From positions 48,379,587 through 48,443,586 of the forward strand of contig CM057833.1 of the NCBI GenBank assembly GCA_030068075.1: a stretch of 64,000 nucleotides of DNA. Reading direction: 5' to 3'. Under the pieces are notes generated by a model that was not told where the DNA came from, ran no database searches, and saw nothing but the letters and a program-made list of their open reading frames with translations. The position numbers were made by a program, and so were the translations under genes. How positions within the stretch are numbered: position 1 is the stretch's first letter; each line of letters begins with the position of its first letter. Origin of the DNA: Paguma larvata (taxonomy: Eukaryota; Chordata; Mammalia; Carnivora; Viverridae). Below, one piece after another: positions 25,671-37,545 of this stretch.

Positions 25671-26414
25671 AAGAGTAGGTGTGCAGTGGTCAGAGTGGCT
25701 AAAATGAACAAATCAGGAAACTACAGATGCTGGTGAGGATGTGGAGAAATGGAAACCCTCTTGTACTGTTGGTGGGAATGCAAACTGGTGCCGCCACTCT
25801 GGAAAAGTGTGGAGACTCTTCAAAAAATTAAAAATAGAACTACTCTATGACCCAGCAGTAGCACTGCTAGGAATTTACCCAAGGGATACACGAATTCTGA
25901 TGCATAGGGGCACGTGTACCCCAATGTTCATAGCAGCACTTTCGACAATAGCCAAATCATGGAAGGAGACTAAGTGTCCATCAACTGATGAATGGATAAA
26001 GAAGATGTGGTTTATATATACAATGGAATACTACTTGGCAATGAGAAAGAATGAAATCTGGCCATTTGCAGCAACGTGGATGGAACTGGAAGGTATTATG
26101 CTGAGTGAAATAAGTCAATCAGAGAAGGCAGGTATCATATGTTTTCACTCATATGTGGATCTTGAGGAACTTCACATAAGGCCTTGGGGGAAGGGGAAGG
26201 GAAAAAAAATAGTTGCAAACAGAGAGGGAGGGAGGCAAACCCCAAGAGACTCTTAAATACAGAGAGCAAACTGAGGGTAGATGGGGGGGTGGGGGATAGG
26301 GGGAAAATGGGTGATGGGCACTGAGGAGGGCACTTGTTGGGTAAGCACTGGGTGTTGTATGGAAGCCCACTTGACAATAAATTATAGTCATAAAAGAAAA
26401 GAGTAGGTGTGCAG
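25671..26414 (+). mobile_element. 5'-truncated L1 (ORF2 C-terminus plus 3'UTR), perfect 16-bp TSD
   Basis: A severely 5'-truncated LINE-1 lies at 25687-26398, between exact copies of AAGAGTAGGTGTGCAG (25671-25686 and 26399-26414). It retains the tail of ORF2p. The Cys/His-rich region before 25800 is split by frame changes and a stop. The stretch 25840-26160 reads LLGIYPRDTR, TCTPMFIAALSTIAKSW, PSTDEWIKKMW and YTMEYYLAMRKNEIWP, the C-terminal segment of mammalian L1 ORF2p. The G-rich 3'UTR and short AATAAATTATAG-type tail follow. It has no EN or RT domain, so it cannot move. The clean TSD makes it a good presence/absence marker in cats. Confidence 0.95.
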
Positions 26415-26604
26415 AATTATTCTGCGTTTTGCCAGGGACACCTTGTGTAGTACAGGCAACATGTGACCATCTGACCTAGGTACCGAGCGAGGGAGATGGC
26501 ATTACTAGTAACTAATTATCTTTTTTAGAAGATGCAAAATAAATATCAATAGAAGCCCCATCGTTTTCTTTAGGCACCCCTAACATGCGTTTTGAGGAAA
26601 CCGC

Positions 26605-26730
26605 TGTTTTAACTGTATACCCCTTGAGGGCAGAAACTAATGGTTGTGTTGTATTCTAAGCGCAGTGTCTGGCACTCAATAAATATATTCGGAGGGAATG
26701 AGTAAGCGAGCAAACGAGTGAACGGACAGA
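26605..26730 (+). mobile_element. L2 3'-end fragment
   Basis: Sense L2 3' end: CTTGAGGGCAGAAACTAATG, CGCAGTGTCTGGCACTCAAT, AAATATATTCGGAGGGAATG, with the TGAA-like tail decayed. Confidence 0.75.
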
Positions 26731-26764
26731 TCTTGTCCTCAGAAGTTTAAAGTCTTTTTTAAAA

Positions 26765-27060
26765 AACCGTGGTATATTTGACATTGACATTGTGTAAGTT
26801 TAACTGTCTAACGTATTGATTTGATACATTTACACTGCAGTATGATTGCCATAGTACCGTTAGCCGACACATATATCTCATTACATAATTACCGTTTCTT
26901 CCAGTACTGGGAGCGATTGAAGTCTAGTGTCTAACAATGTTTATAATACAGTTGTTTTCTATAATAACCGCACTGCGTATAGGGTCTCCAGGACTTATTT
27001 CTCTGCTAATTGCAAGTGTGCACCCTTGAACAGCACCTCTTCTGTTTCCCCACCCCGGCA
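26765..27060 (-). mobile_element. Old L1M-type 3'UTR fragment
   Basis: Reverse strand of an old mammalian L1 3' region: TTGATTTGATACATTTACAC, TATGATTGCCATAGTACCGT, TCTCCAGGACTTATTTCTCT, TGTGCACCCTTGAACAGCAC and CCCCACCCCGGCAACCACCA appear in the expected order. Confidence 0.6.
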
Positions 27061-27164
27061 ACCACCAACTTAGGATTTTAAAGTCTTTTAAAGAAAAAAA
27101 TAATACGTAATTATAGGTAATTCCGCCTCCTTTCAATTCATCCTTGCCTTACCATACATGTATT

Positions 27165-27260
27165 TATTAATATATGTGCTAATCCTTGTGTCGGGCAATG
27201 GGGATATAAAGACAAATGCAGAGGTAGTTCTCAATGGGTGTGTATTCTAGCAAGAAAGGC
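27165..27260 (-). mobile_element. Possible L2 fragment
   Basis: GTGCTAATCCTTGTGTCGGG, CAATGGGGATATAAAGACAA and GTGTATTCTAGCAAG loosely follow the reverse-strand L2 3' end. Weak. Confidence 0.35.
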
Positions 27261-27430
27261 AGGTATTTAAACATGTATTTGCCATAAAATACCTGAAGGT
27301 ATTTGGATAGTGTTTGGGGCATGCGATGAAGGTAGGTACGAGTGATAAAATCTGTGCAAGAGGCAACATTACTTAGGTTTTCATAGAAGAGATTTATTAT
27401 ATATTTAACCTGAATATTTAAATGTATATA

Positions 27431-27658
27431 GGGGCCCCCTGGGTGGTTCAGTCGGTTAAGCATTGACTTCGGCTCAGGGCATGATCTCACGGTCTGTGAG
27501 TCGGAGCCCCACGTCGGGCTCTGTGCTGACGGCTCAGAGCCTGGAGCCTGCTTTGGAGTCTGTGTCTCCCTCTCTCCCTGCTCCTCCCCAACTCATGCTC
27601 TCTCTCTCTCAAAATAAATAAATAAACTTGAAAAAAAAATTTAATAATAAAGAAAAAG
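27431..27658 (+). mobile_element. Felid SINE, sense
   Basis: Head GGGGCCCCCTGGGTGGTTCA, body and CT-rich region, then an AATAAATAAATAAAC tail. The imperfect flanks AAATGTATATA and AAATGTGTGTATA look like a mutated TSD. Confidence 0.94.
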
Positions 27659-28726
27659 AAATGTGTGTATATTCCCCGATGTTACCTCGGGTCTCTTTGT
27701 CCCTTTGAATAAGCTCAAAAGCCCCATTCCACGCTCCAAAGATATAAATCTAAAGCCTACCACAGGATTTTTGCACATTTCTAAGAGGGCTTTCAGGCTA
27801 AAGCTCCCTTCAAGCTCTAGGTTCCTGCATTTCTTGGGCTGGTTTGGGTCATAGATCATCCCCACAGCTAGACACAGCTTTCTTCCATGTCCTGCACGCC
27901 AGGTGTATGAGGCCCCTTCCTCATACTTAACTTCTGTACTATGTACACATAGACATTATGTAGATAGTTGACTTTGGTGAAGTTGTAGGGGAGCAGGGTT
28001 AGGGAGAGAGCACTGGGGTCATGTCTTCGAACACACAAACCACTTGACATTGATTTTAAGCAGTTTTGTTCTTAAAAACCACTTAGACCACTGTGCCATG
28101 TTACCAGTGCCATCTCTTCCCTCTCTTTCCGTCTCCTGTCTGTGCCTCTTCTTGTTCTTGCTAAGTTCTAAATGCAAAGGAGTTTCAGTATCTCTTATTT
28201 CCTCGAATTTTGCAAACATATGTTCTTGGGAGTCTACTTAATCAATTCAAAAAAGTACCATCGCTGTATTTTCCTGCTCAATGGCTTCTAGTACTCTTGA
28301 TTAATAAATGGGATTCCCTGTTTCTGCCTGTGTGAGAAGGAAAGTACAAGGTCCTTGTTAAGCAAAAAGAGCAGCCAGCCCACCACGTAAGGCCCAGTTT
28401 GGCCAAGGCATAGCGTTTCTGAACAGTCTCTAAGACACCAGTCGTATCCCGTTTAATTCCTGAACGGCCAGGCATTCAGCGTGTCTTCCTTGGAACGAAG
28501 CTTGCCGACTGACTGGCTGACAGATAGAAAGCATCCGTAAGGGAGAGACGGAGATGAAATTAAAATGTGACTTCTTTGGCATCCACCTTTCGAACCCAGG
28601 CCTTCCCCACTTTACTCTAATTCAATTTAGTAGATGTTGGATGGAAACTAATACAGTTAAAAAGAACTTCATGTAATCTCACTAACATTCTTAGAACATG
28701 ACGCTCAAGGTTCCCTGGTCAAGGAT

Positions 28727-28740
28727 ATTTGCATTTGCAT
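28727..28740 (+). promoter_or_regulatory. Two overlapping octamer (POU) motifs
   Basis: ATTTGCATTTGCAT contains two ATTTGCAT octamers sharing two bases. Only the motif is seen; any enhancer role is inference. Confidence 0.3.
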
Positions 28741-29189
28741 TTAGAGAATGGTTAGAGCCAGAACCCTGTGAATGCGAAAAGTCCTTGCTCTAAGGATGAC
28801 ATTTTCCAGGCTGTCAAAATCTGACGTGCTCAAGGCTAAAACCGAAATTGCCTTTTATTCTGTAAATATTGAAAAGAAGGCTTAGCGTGGCACCGGTGAA
28901 TTTGCTAGCCAAGGTACTAGCCCTCCTGGGTTGGAATCAGAGGAAAAAAACCTATTCGTTGAGTTTAAACTGTTACAAAACTCAAGCCCGAGGGATGCGG
29001 TGTGCAGGTGTGATGGACAGACACAGTCCCACGTTCTCCCGTTGGCCCTCAGACCCTTCGACGCTATTTACTAGGGCAGTCCCATTGGGGCATAAGCACA
29101 CTACATGACTTTCTGTTACTTGACCGTCCTTATCTCTAATTTCTTCATGTTTCCTGTGAACGACAGAAATGTTCACACTAGGTCTTCAC

Positions 29190-29300
29190 ATAGTCCATTC
29201 ACTCACTCAACCAACATTTATTGAGTAAATATCCACTGTGTGCCAGATACCGGTCCAGGCATCAGTAACAGGACTTCCCTGGATGGAGCCCGGAGAATTA
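29190..29300 (-). mobile_element. L2 3'-end fragment
   Basis: TCACTCAACCAACATTTATT, GAGTAAATATCCACTGTGTG and CCAGATACCGGTCCAGGCAT are the reverse-strand L2 3' tail. Confidence 0.75.
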
Positions 29301-29567
29301 AAGCGATGTGCCTAAAATAACACGTGGGCGCACGACAGAACGGAGACGCTCGATGCCCCGCCCTTCCTCCTGCGTTCTTCCTGCTCTACTTACGTTACTC
29401 TGCTTTTCTTCGTCTTCCTGCTTCTCCCCGCAAAATATATCGAAATTGGATGGTTACTTGAAAGGCTATTGAAATCATTCCCTTAATTTGCCAACGAGCT
29501 ATGAAGTTCATTTGACAGTCATTTATTTAGAATTTTGAATTGAGTTATTGCTGTTTTAACATCAGGA

Positions 29568-29763
29568 TTTTTTTTTTTTTTTGAGAGAGAGAGAAGGCAC
29601 AAGTGAGCAAGGGGCAGAGAAAGGGAGAGAGAGAGAGAGACAAGCAGGGCTCATCTGAAGTGGAGCTCCCGCTCACCCAAAGTGGGACTCGAACTCACGA
29701 ACTGTGAGATCCTGACCTGAGCCGAAGTCAGATACTTAACCAGTTGAGCCACCCAGGTGCCCC
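29568..29763 (-). mobile_element. Felid SINE, antisense
   Basis: A T-run and GA-rich tract on the left, body, and an end at CCACCCAGGTGCCCC. Left flank TTTAACATCA and right flank TTTAATATCA form a near-perfect TSD. Confidence 0.92.
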
Positions 29764-29825
29764 TTTAATATCACAATTTTTGCCATTCTCTGAGTAGTGT
29801 CTGCAAAGGCCAATATTGTTACAAA

Positions 29826-29910
29826 GTAGCTTATAAGCTCCCTGAAGGGAAGGGCTATTTATCCTTTTTTACTGACTTTTTTTCTTAGCACAGTGCCTAC
29901 CGTGTGGGTG
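29826..29910 (+). mobile_element. L2 3'-end fragment
   Basis: TATAAGCTCCCTGAAGGGAA, GGGCTATTTATCC and TTAGCACAGTGCCTACCGTG are sense L2 3' text, just beyond the SINE head. Confidence 0.65.
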
Positions 29911-30853
29911 TGGTTAGTATGTGTCGACAGTTGTCTGCTGTAAATTCAGGATGAGGTGAAGATGCCTTACAGTATCTCCGCTGCCTGGAGATATTGTGTG
30001 TATGCAGCATGAGCTCTCCATAAAAGCCTGCTGCAGTAAGATCAGACATGATGTCGTCCATAGTCGGTGGGCCTCTGCTCAGAGCAGGAACTTTCCAGCC
30101 CATCTTGGCCTCTGTTCAGTGTGTAGATGGTCAGGCAAGCAGCCTGCAGTTTTGTTTGCTGGATGGTGGTGGGTGCCCGTGATACTGTCTGGAGCGGACA
30201 CGGCAAGCTGGGTTTTGTGGCAAGACATGAAAAGTTTGCCTCAGTCAGAAAGGAAAGGTTTTCCCCGGGTCTTGGCTGGGACTGGCAGGAATCCCGGCTG
30301 CATGTTTGATAGTCTTTGCTTTTCGCCACCACCGCTGCCTTCCTATGCCTGCGGCCATCGGCTTCCCTAAGCTCAGCACTCTGACAGAAGATGGCGTGTA
30401 AGGCAGAACCGGATGTGAGCGGGCAAAGTGTGAGACACATACATGTCATATGCAAAACCGACTCTGCCATGAAAAGAACTTCATGCTGTACGAGGTGGAG
30501 CAGAAGAAAAGGCTGTAAGAGTGACCGGCCGTGGGCTCTGTGGTAGCATTGCAGCAGGTACACATGTGAAAAGGCCAACTCAAGTTATTTTATTGAGTAA
30601 TTCTCCCATACCTTATGGAAAAGCATAAATGCAAACCGGGTGTCTCTTTCGCGCATTCTTTTTCTTCATGATCTTGTAGGGTCCAGAAAGTAGGTAAAAT
30701 TTGAAGAAGCGATGAGTTGATAACTTGTCTTACTGGAGGAACAGCTTTATTGAAAGGAGGAACATGGTCTTCTAATTTGAACATTGACAGGTGCTTGGGT
30801 AGGAGAGGGATGGGAAACCTAGGCCAGAGCCTTGACTTTGTCACTTGCTTGGC
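29911..30853. other. Unique DNA with a 178-codon chance ORF
   Basis: The minus-strand ORF 30578-30042 is the longest one outside repeats other than L1. Its composition (many Ser, Gln, His, Cys) is not domain-like and I recognise no family. Two overlapping + ORFs exist. I do not call a gene. Confidence 0.5.
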
Positions 30854-31095
30854 TGTGAAATGCTTTTAGCCTTCTTCTTTTTTTTTTTTTTTTTGAGAGA
30901 CATAGAGACAGAGCGTGAGCAACGGAAGGGCAGAGGGAGAGGGAGACACAAAATCTGAAGCAGGTTCCAGGCTCTGAGCCATCAGCACAGAGCCCGACGC
31001 AGGGCTCGAACCCACAGACCATGAGATCATGACCTGAGTTGAAGTTGGCCACTTAACCGACTGAGCCACCCAGGCGCCCCTGTGAAATGCTTTTA
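30854..31095 (-). mobile_element. Felid SINE with perfect 15-bp TSD
   Basis: Antisense SINE at 30869-31080 between exact copies of TGTGAAATGCTTTTA (30854-30868 and 31081-31095). The body is full length and ends at CCACCCAGGCGCCCC. A short ORF across it (30866-31141) is an artefact. Confidence 0.96.
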
Positions 31096-31139
31096 AAACA
31101 TTCAGACTCAAACTTCCCTGCTTACTAAATACACCTGAC

Positions 31140-31265
31140 ACTGGGAAGGGTACTTAACTGCTCTGTGCCTTAACTTCTTCATCTATGAAATGGAACTCAT
31201 GATTCTCGTCCTTCTTGCTCCCAAGCATTTAGTAAGGATATAACAAGATATCTGAAAGCACTTTT
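31140..31265 (+). mobile_element. MIR fragment
   Basis: TACTTAACTGCTCTGTGCCT, TAACTTCTTCATCTATGAAA and TGGAACTCATGATTCTC match the sense MIR core. Confidence 0.65.
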
Positions 31266-31768
31266 TAAGAAATCAAGCCATATATAGAATGCGCTATTGC
31301 AATAATATCAGACCATCAGGAATTCCTTCATTGCCGGCCATGTTCTCCTGACAAACGCTAGGAGACAAAATGAATTTCAGGTTCCACATCTTTTTCTTGT
31401 TCAACCTAACAGGATGCATTTTCAAGTGAACATGGTGACAAAGCTGTTTCAGGGGAAATGGATGTCCCCCCCTTCCTGGGAAACATATTTTACCACTGGG
31501 CCCACAATTTCACCCCCATGCCCCCAGAGTTCTAAGGAAACCGAAAGGTATTCTTTCTGTATTTACCGCTTTTACCCTTATTTTGAGCCAATCTGGAATT
31601 CTAAACTTTTCAAAGATAATTCTGTAAAGTGTAAGCATCCAGAATTATCTCAAGTAGCCCAAACAAATAAGTGAAACCCACAGTTTCTAATAATGATATT
31701 TCAGTCCATGCAGAATACATTAAAGCAATCATTAGGCTACGTTAGCCTATCAGTGTTGGACTTTATTC

Positions 31769-33570
31769 TTTTTTTTTTTAATAGTTTATTTTCAAATTGG
31801 TTTACAGGTAACACCCAGTGTTCATCCCAACACGTGCCCTCTTTAATGCCCGTCACCCTCTCTCCCCCTCCCTCACCCTTCACCCTCAGTTTGTTCTTAG
31901 TCTTTGAGAGTCTCTTATGTTTTATCTCCCTCCTTCTCTGTGTCTTTTTTTTCCCTTCCCCTCTTCCCCTACCCCCTGGTTTTTGCTAAGTCTCTCAAAA
32001 TCCACCTATGCGTGGAAACATACAGTAGCTGTCTTTTTCTGACTGACTTATTTCACTTAACATAATACCCTTCAGTTCCATCCATGTTGCTACACACGGC
32101 CAGATTTCATTTTTTCTCACTGCCACGTAGTCGTCCATTGTATATATGTACCACATCTTCTTTATCCATTCGTCAGTTGACGGGCACTTGGTCTCTTTCC
32201 ATGATTTGGCTATTGTCGAAAGTGCTGCTATGAACATTGGGGTACACGTGCCCCTATGCATCAGCAGTCCTGTGTCTCGTGGGTAGATTCCTAGCAGTGC
32301 TATTGCTGGGTCATAGGGTAGCTCTCATTTCATTTTTTTGAGGAACCTCCACACCATTTTCCAGAGTGGCTGCACCAGTTTGCATTCCCACCAACAGTGT
32401 AGGAGGGTGCCTGCTTCTCCACATCCCCACCAGCATCTATAGTTTCCTGATTTGTTCATTTTAACCACTCTGACTGGTGTGAGGTGGTATCTCAGTGTGG
32501 TTTTGATTTGTGTTTCCCTGATAGTGAGTGACTTTGAGCATTGTTTCATGTGTCTGTTGGCCATCTGAATGTCCTCTTTGGAGAAGTGTCTATTCATATC
32601 TTCCACCCATTTCTTCACTGGATTATTTGTTTTTCGGGTGTGGAGTTTGGTAAGTTCTTTATAGATTTTAGATACTAGTCCTTTATCCGATATGTCATTT
32701 GCAATTATCCTCTCCCATTCCGTCGGTTGTCTATTAGTTTTGTTGGTTGTTTCCTTTGCCGTGCAGAAGCTTTTTATCTTGATGAGGTCCCAATAGTTCA
32801 TTTTTGCTTTGAATTACCTCGCCTTTGGAGATGTGTCGCATAGGAAATTGCTGTGGCTCAGGTCAAAGAGGTTTTTTCCTGCCTTCTCCTCTAGGATTTT
32901 GATGGTTTCCTGTCTCACATTCAGGTCCTTCATCCATTTAGAGTTTATTTTTGTGAGTGGTGTAAGAAAGTGGTCTAGTTTCATTCTTCTGCATGTTGCT
33001 TTCCAGTTCTCCCAGCACCACTTGTTAAAGAAGCTGTCTTTTTTCCATTGGATACTCTTTCCTGCTTTGTCAAAGATTAGTTGGCCATATGCTTGTGGGT
33101 CCATTTCTGGGTTCTCTAGTCTATTCCATTGGTCTATGTGTCTGTTCTTGTGCCAATACCATGCTGTCTTGATGACTACCGCTTTGCAGTAGAGGTTAAA
33201 ATCTGGGATTGCGATGCTTCCCGCTTTGGTTTTATTCTTCAGAATTACTTTGGCTATTTGGGGTCTTTTGTGGTTCCATACAAATTTTAGGATTGTTTGC
33301 TCTAGCTTTGAGAAGAATGCTGGTGCAATTTTGATCGGGATTGCATTGAATGTGTAGATTTCATTGTGTAGTATTGCCATTTTAATGATATTTATTCTTT
33401 CGATCCATGAGCATGGGATGTTTTTCCATTTCCTTGTGTCTTCCTCAGTTTCCTTCATAAGTTTTTTATAGTTTTCCATGGACTTTATTCTTAAACTCCT
33501 TTGAATCCCCAACCCTTTTTTCTCATTTGCAGCAAGTATATTCACTCCAGTGGCATTTAGAGCCACTTCT
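31769..33570 (-). mobile_element. 5'-truncated L1, 3' third of ORF2 plus 3'UTR
   Basis: Minus-strand LINE-1 of about 1.8 kb. The poly-A tail shows as a T-run at 31769-31780. Decoding from the right, 33566-32814 gives [52 protein letters not shown] and FNKWCWENW (the region after the RT palm). Then 32801-32325 gives [36 protein letters not shown] and the Cys/His segment [17 protein letters not shown]. Finally 32261-31995 gives the C-terminal IAALSTIAKSWKETKCP part. At least two frame breaks separate these pieces, and EN and the RT catalytic motif are absent, so it is dead. The 5' edge is uncertain: GTTGGACTTTATTC (left) and GTTGACTTTTACTT (right, about 33572) could be a decayed TSD. Confidence 0.93.
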
Positions 33571-34766
33571 AGTTGACTTTTACTTAAGCTTTTCTTTTCC
33601 CGGGACAGTCACCTCAGAGACAAAATAGGCTCGAACCCAGCGTGTTTATTATTTTGGCGAATAGGTACATTTCACCAGATGGTGAGAGCTATAGGAATAC
33701 ACTGGTTTCCAGGAATTCTTATGTGTTTTTAGCCATCTTAAAAGGAAATATTAGTGTCTTCTTTCTCAAGCCACTTCTCTGAAAGGATCTGTCAAGCATA
33801 GGGTTTAAATCTTTGGCAAATTATGTCTAAGGTTTTAGAAAGAAGTTTTGAGCACCCTTTGATTCCAACTCTTAGCCTCTGCTTTTGAGCCTCCGTTTCT
33901 ACCCACCAAATACTTGTGTTTTCAACATATCAAAGCTCATTTTTAAAAAGAAAAAGATAGTGAGTTTCATAGACAGAAAATGTCCAGTGTATCTATATTG
34001 GGAGGGCTATGGTACCTTTGCCTTTTCATGCATTTTTCTGGTTGAATCAAATTCTTTCACCTCCTGTTCTCAGAAAAGTCTTTGACTGTGTCCATGTAGA
34101 GGTGCAGCAAGACAAACAAGAGTCAGGCATTCCCAAGACCTTGTTGGTGCTTTGTGGTACCTACCGAATAGGCTATTTATAATCTGACATACATGACATA
34201 AACTGGTGGAGAAGGGCCTTCTTCGTTAAATGGCTCATTCATTTCACTGGCCTGATGAAAAGTTACATGAACCACAATGAATCACAACAATTACCAGTTT
34301 AATTCTTTTTTTACCCTGCATTCATTTAAAAGGTTTGCTCTATAAATATAAGACCTGTAGATAAAAGGTTTCTCTAAAAATCACTCTCTTTTCAAGATGT
34401 TTTCATTAGTTGGGATTCATTTAAGTGGGTTCTACGCTGCATACCATTAAAGGTGTGTGTAAATGTTTTTATTGGTTTCTTCCCTATCTTCCACTTTTAT
34501 ATTTCCCCTATCAGAGGCAATGCCATTAACCTTAGCAGTGCTGAGTGTGATTGTCTTTCGATCAGCCCCATCATTGCAAACCACTGATCCATGGCTTACA
34601 TTACTTAAACCACTGGTTCCTAAACAGAAAAATAGCCCCATTACCTTCCTTGGAATGGCGATAGCCTGTCTGAAAAATCCTTTCAAAAAGAAGAGTGAGC
34701 AAAAATACTTCCTCCCTCCTTTGGGAATAGCCCTTTCTTTGATATAAATGTTGCAGTAGTAGGCCC
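33571..34766. other. Unique intronic DNA between L1 and the SINE pair
   Basis: No exon, repeat or domain recognised. ORFs are under 95 codons. Confidence 0.55.
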
Positions 34767-35002
34767 TGAGTTTCCTATTTTTTTTTTAATGTTTATTTAT
34801 TTTTGAGACATAGAGACAGAGCGTGATCAGGAGAAGGGCAGAGAGAGAGGGAGACACAGAATCAGAACACAGGCTCCAGGTTCTGAGCTTTCAGCACAGA
34901 GCCCAACGCGGGGCTCGAACTCACAGACTGCGAGATCATGACCTGAGCCAGTCGGCCACTTAACCGACTGAGCCACCCAGGCACCCCATGAGTTTCCTGT
35001 TT
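34767..35002 (-). mobile_element. Felid SINE, first of a pair
   Basis: Antisense SINE body at about 34781-34987, ending CCACCCAGGCACCCC. The left flank TGAGTTTCCTATTT (34767-34780) recurs as TGAGTTTCCTGTTT at 34989-35002, before the next SINE. Confidence 0.95.
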
Positions 35003-35004
35003 TG

Positions 35005-35231
35005 TTTTTTTTTTAATGTTTATTTATTTTTGAGACAGAGAGAGACAGAGCATGAACGGGGGAGGGACAGAGAGAGAGGGAGACAGAGAATGTGAAGCAG
35101 GCTCCAGGCTCTGAGCCGTCAGCCCAGAGCCCGACGCGGGGCTCAAACTCACAGACCGTGAGATCATGACCTGAGCCGAAGTCAGACGCTCAACCGACTG
35201 AGCCACCCAGGCGCCCCGAGTTTCCTATTTT
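35005..35231 (-). mobile_element. Felid SINE, second of a pair
   Basis: Antisense SINE body at 35005-35217, ending at CCACCCAGGCGCCCC, followed by GAGTTTCCTATTTT (35218-35231). This is a third copy of the sequence that flanks the first SINE. Both SINEs are near full length and in the same orientation. Confidence 0.95.
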
Positions 35232-35420
35232 AACTACACATGAACATTTATTGAGTGCCTGCTGTGTCCGGGGTGCTGTTTAAGGTACACAGATGCTACA
35301 AAGATGGTTTTGGGTGCAGTCCTTTAAGAAATATACTCATTTCCCTGGGAGATAGGCATATCTGCTCCTAATAATAACATAGGGTCAAGATGCTCAGTGC
35401 TCCAAGAATGAAACCAAGTT
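35232..35420 (-). mobile_element. L2 fragment
   Basis: GAACATTTATTGAGTGCCTG, CTGTGTCCGGGGTGCTGTTT and ACAAAGATGGTTTTGGGTGC are reverse-strand L2 3' text. The SINE pair interrupts the region just upstream. Confidence 0.65.
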
Positions 35421-35827
35421 CCCTGAGAACCTAGAAAAGAGAATGCTTGAATTCTGACTTCAGGGACAGGGAATGGAAAGTTAGATTTCACCCCAGCAGA
35501 GAAGCGTGAGGAAGGTAGAGGAGGAAGCAGATTCCAAATCAGCAGAAATAGCCCCCAGCAGCTCTGTGTGGTTCAGACATTTATGGTGAGGTGGCAGGTA
35601 GCCAAGTAGTCTGGTGTGACTTGTGCGAGGTGGAAAGGAGGGATGAGGAGAAGGCATGGTGGCCACAAGTATGGCCTTCATGTTTTTAACCTTCTGTTTT
35701 AGGTTCTCCTTGCAACGCAAATCAAAGATGCTCTCAGTTCATGCCTGTTGGTGGACTTACTGTCATTGGAATTTAAGTGTTAATCTCACCTCGTCATTCA
35801 GCCAGAGTGTTGGAAACGGCCAGGGTT

Positions 35828-36055
35828 TAAGAACCCAGAAAACCGGGTGTCATTGCTGGTTCGGCTCTTAAGTAGCTGTGATCTTGGATATGTGACTTCT
35901 TTTCTGAGCCTTGATTTACTCTTCTGTAAATCAGAGTCGTGATAGTGCCTACCTCCTGGTTGTTAAGAGCTTAAATGAGATAATGCATAAAAGGTGTTTT
36001 GCACAGTGCTCTCAGCGCATAGCTAGTGCTCAAAAACTGGAAACTACTAATTTCA
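35828..36055 (+). mobile_element. MIR SINE fragment
   Basis: A relatively complete sense MIR: GGTTCGGCTCTTAAGTAGCT, GATATGTGACTTCTTTTCTG, GATAGTGCCTACCTCCTGGT, AATGAGATAATGCATAAAAG, GCATAGCTAGTGCTCAAAAA. Confidence 0.85.
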
Positions 36056-37545
36056 AATAATATTTCAGTAGTAGTAAATAATTTCAATAATATTAAATAA
36101 TTTGATAATATTTAAATAATCATCTACCCTCTTAAATGAACCGGACTTTATTTTAGTGATTGATAACTTATATCACACTGGGGGGAAAAAGTCTCTCTGT
36201 TCAGAGTAGTTGCATTAATTTAGAAATAAGATCCTCTTTCTTTCCTTCCGTATAAAAAGCACCCTAGAAGTAGGCTCACTTGTATTTGTAGGACAAGCAT
36301 TTTGCAGATTTTGAGATTTGAAGCTTACGATATTGGACTTTGGTGCATATCTAAGATAATCGTATAATACAGCTCTTTTCCATTGCCTGACACTTGTTCC
36401 TGAGTGTTCCAAAGAGTTTATAAAAGCTGGAGAAAATGGTCTTCTCTAGTTACGTGCTAAGTGCTGAAGTTTTCCTTCTCGTGTCTTGCATCAGGAGGTC
36501 CTAAAGATCCCTCACGTCCCTGCCAGCGTTCCCTGCCGCTCTGCAGCAATTTGGCACCCTGATCTTCTCACTGATTCGCGTTTGACCTTCCTTTTCCATC
36601 CTTTGAATTCTGCTCTGAGCTTTGAAAAGACATAAGAGTACGAAAGCTTGACCTGGATCTGTCTGTGGCTACAGGGAAGAGCATTAACGCATGTTCCAAA
36701 ACTGGGACGCTACCTCTTTTACTTTTAAATTTAATCTCTCTGTCTGTCGAATTAAAGTCTTTTTTTCTTTCTTTCTTTCGCTTAAAGCGCAACCTTTAAG
36801 AAAAGCAGTTTTGTTAAAGGGAAATCTTAATGGGGAGAAGGAGAGATAACAAATTTGAGGAGAATGTCTGGCAGCACAGACTTCTGCAAGTTTGAAGCTC
36901 TTGGTGAAATTTCAAACAGTCCAAATGGAAAATTACCCAGTCTGTTTCCTCAAGATAGACTTGTTTGTACAGCTACTCAGAGTTTAAATGGCAGAACAGT
37001 AGGTACACACGCTGTACTTATAAGCTGTGTTTGTATTACAATGCTGTGTTTTTAACCTCCTTTCGGTTTGGAACACAAGCTGGTTAATGTCTTAGTTCTG
37101 TGCTTCCTGGATTATTAGGGAATAGCTCAATTGTATTTAATAACCAGAAAGAAAGGAACAAACAGGCAAGTAACTCCCCTAAAAATATCTTTGTTTTTAC
37201 TTCTGTCTTATAGGAAAAATATTTTAAAATTAGACATTGAGTCCCACTCCCAGGAGACTGAAGAATGTCCAAATATCTGAGGGTTCTTGAATATATCTTA
37301 TTTCGTAGAGACCCAGTAAAGGAACTTACAGGCAAAGTTGTATCCGTGAGTAGACGCAGTGTATGTTGTATGTGATTGTGGGCAATGGCAGTAATAGCCA
37401 ACATCTGTAGTATACCGTGGAGTTTGACAACACATCTTCCTATGCGTTATCTTCCTGCCTATCTTGACTGTCTTCTTCTAAGTATAATTACATGAGATTC
37501 AAACAGATCTCTACCCACTTCTCCGCGGTATGAATAATAAACGTA
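36056..37545. other. Unique AT-rich intronic DNA
   Basis: 36040-36130 is rich in AATAAT/TTTAAATAAT. The 106-codon minus ORF (37084-37404) has no recognised family. Confidence 0.55.

Noticed and set aside
25741..26256. 171-codon ORF as a host gene
   Set aside because: L1 ORF2 tail within a TSD-flanked insertion.
30042..30578. 178-codon minus-strand ORF
   Set aside because: No recognised domain, no sign of splice or promoter context, and overlapping ORFs on the other strand. Plausible by chance in 64 kb.
32814..33566. 250-codon ORF as a host gene
   Set aside because: It is the L1 ORF2 C-terminal region, frame-broken and lacking the catalytic RT and EN parts.
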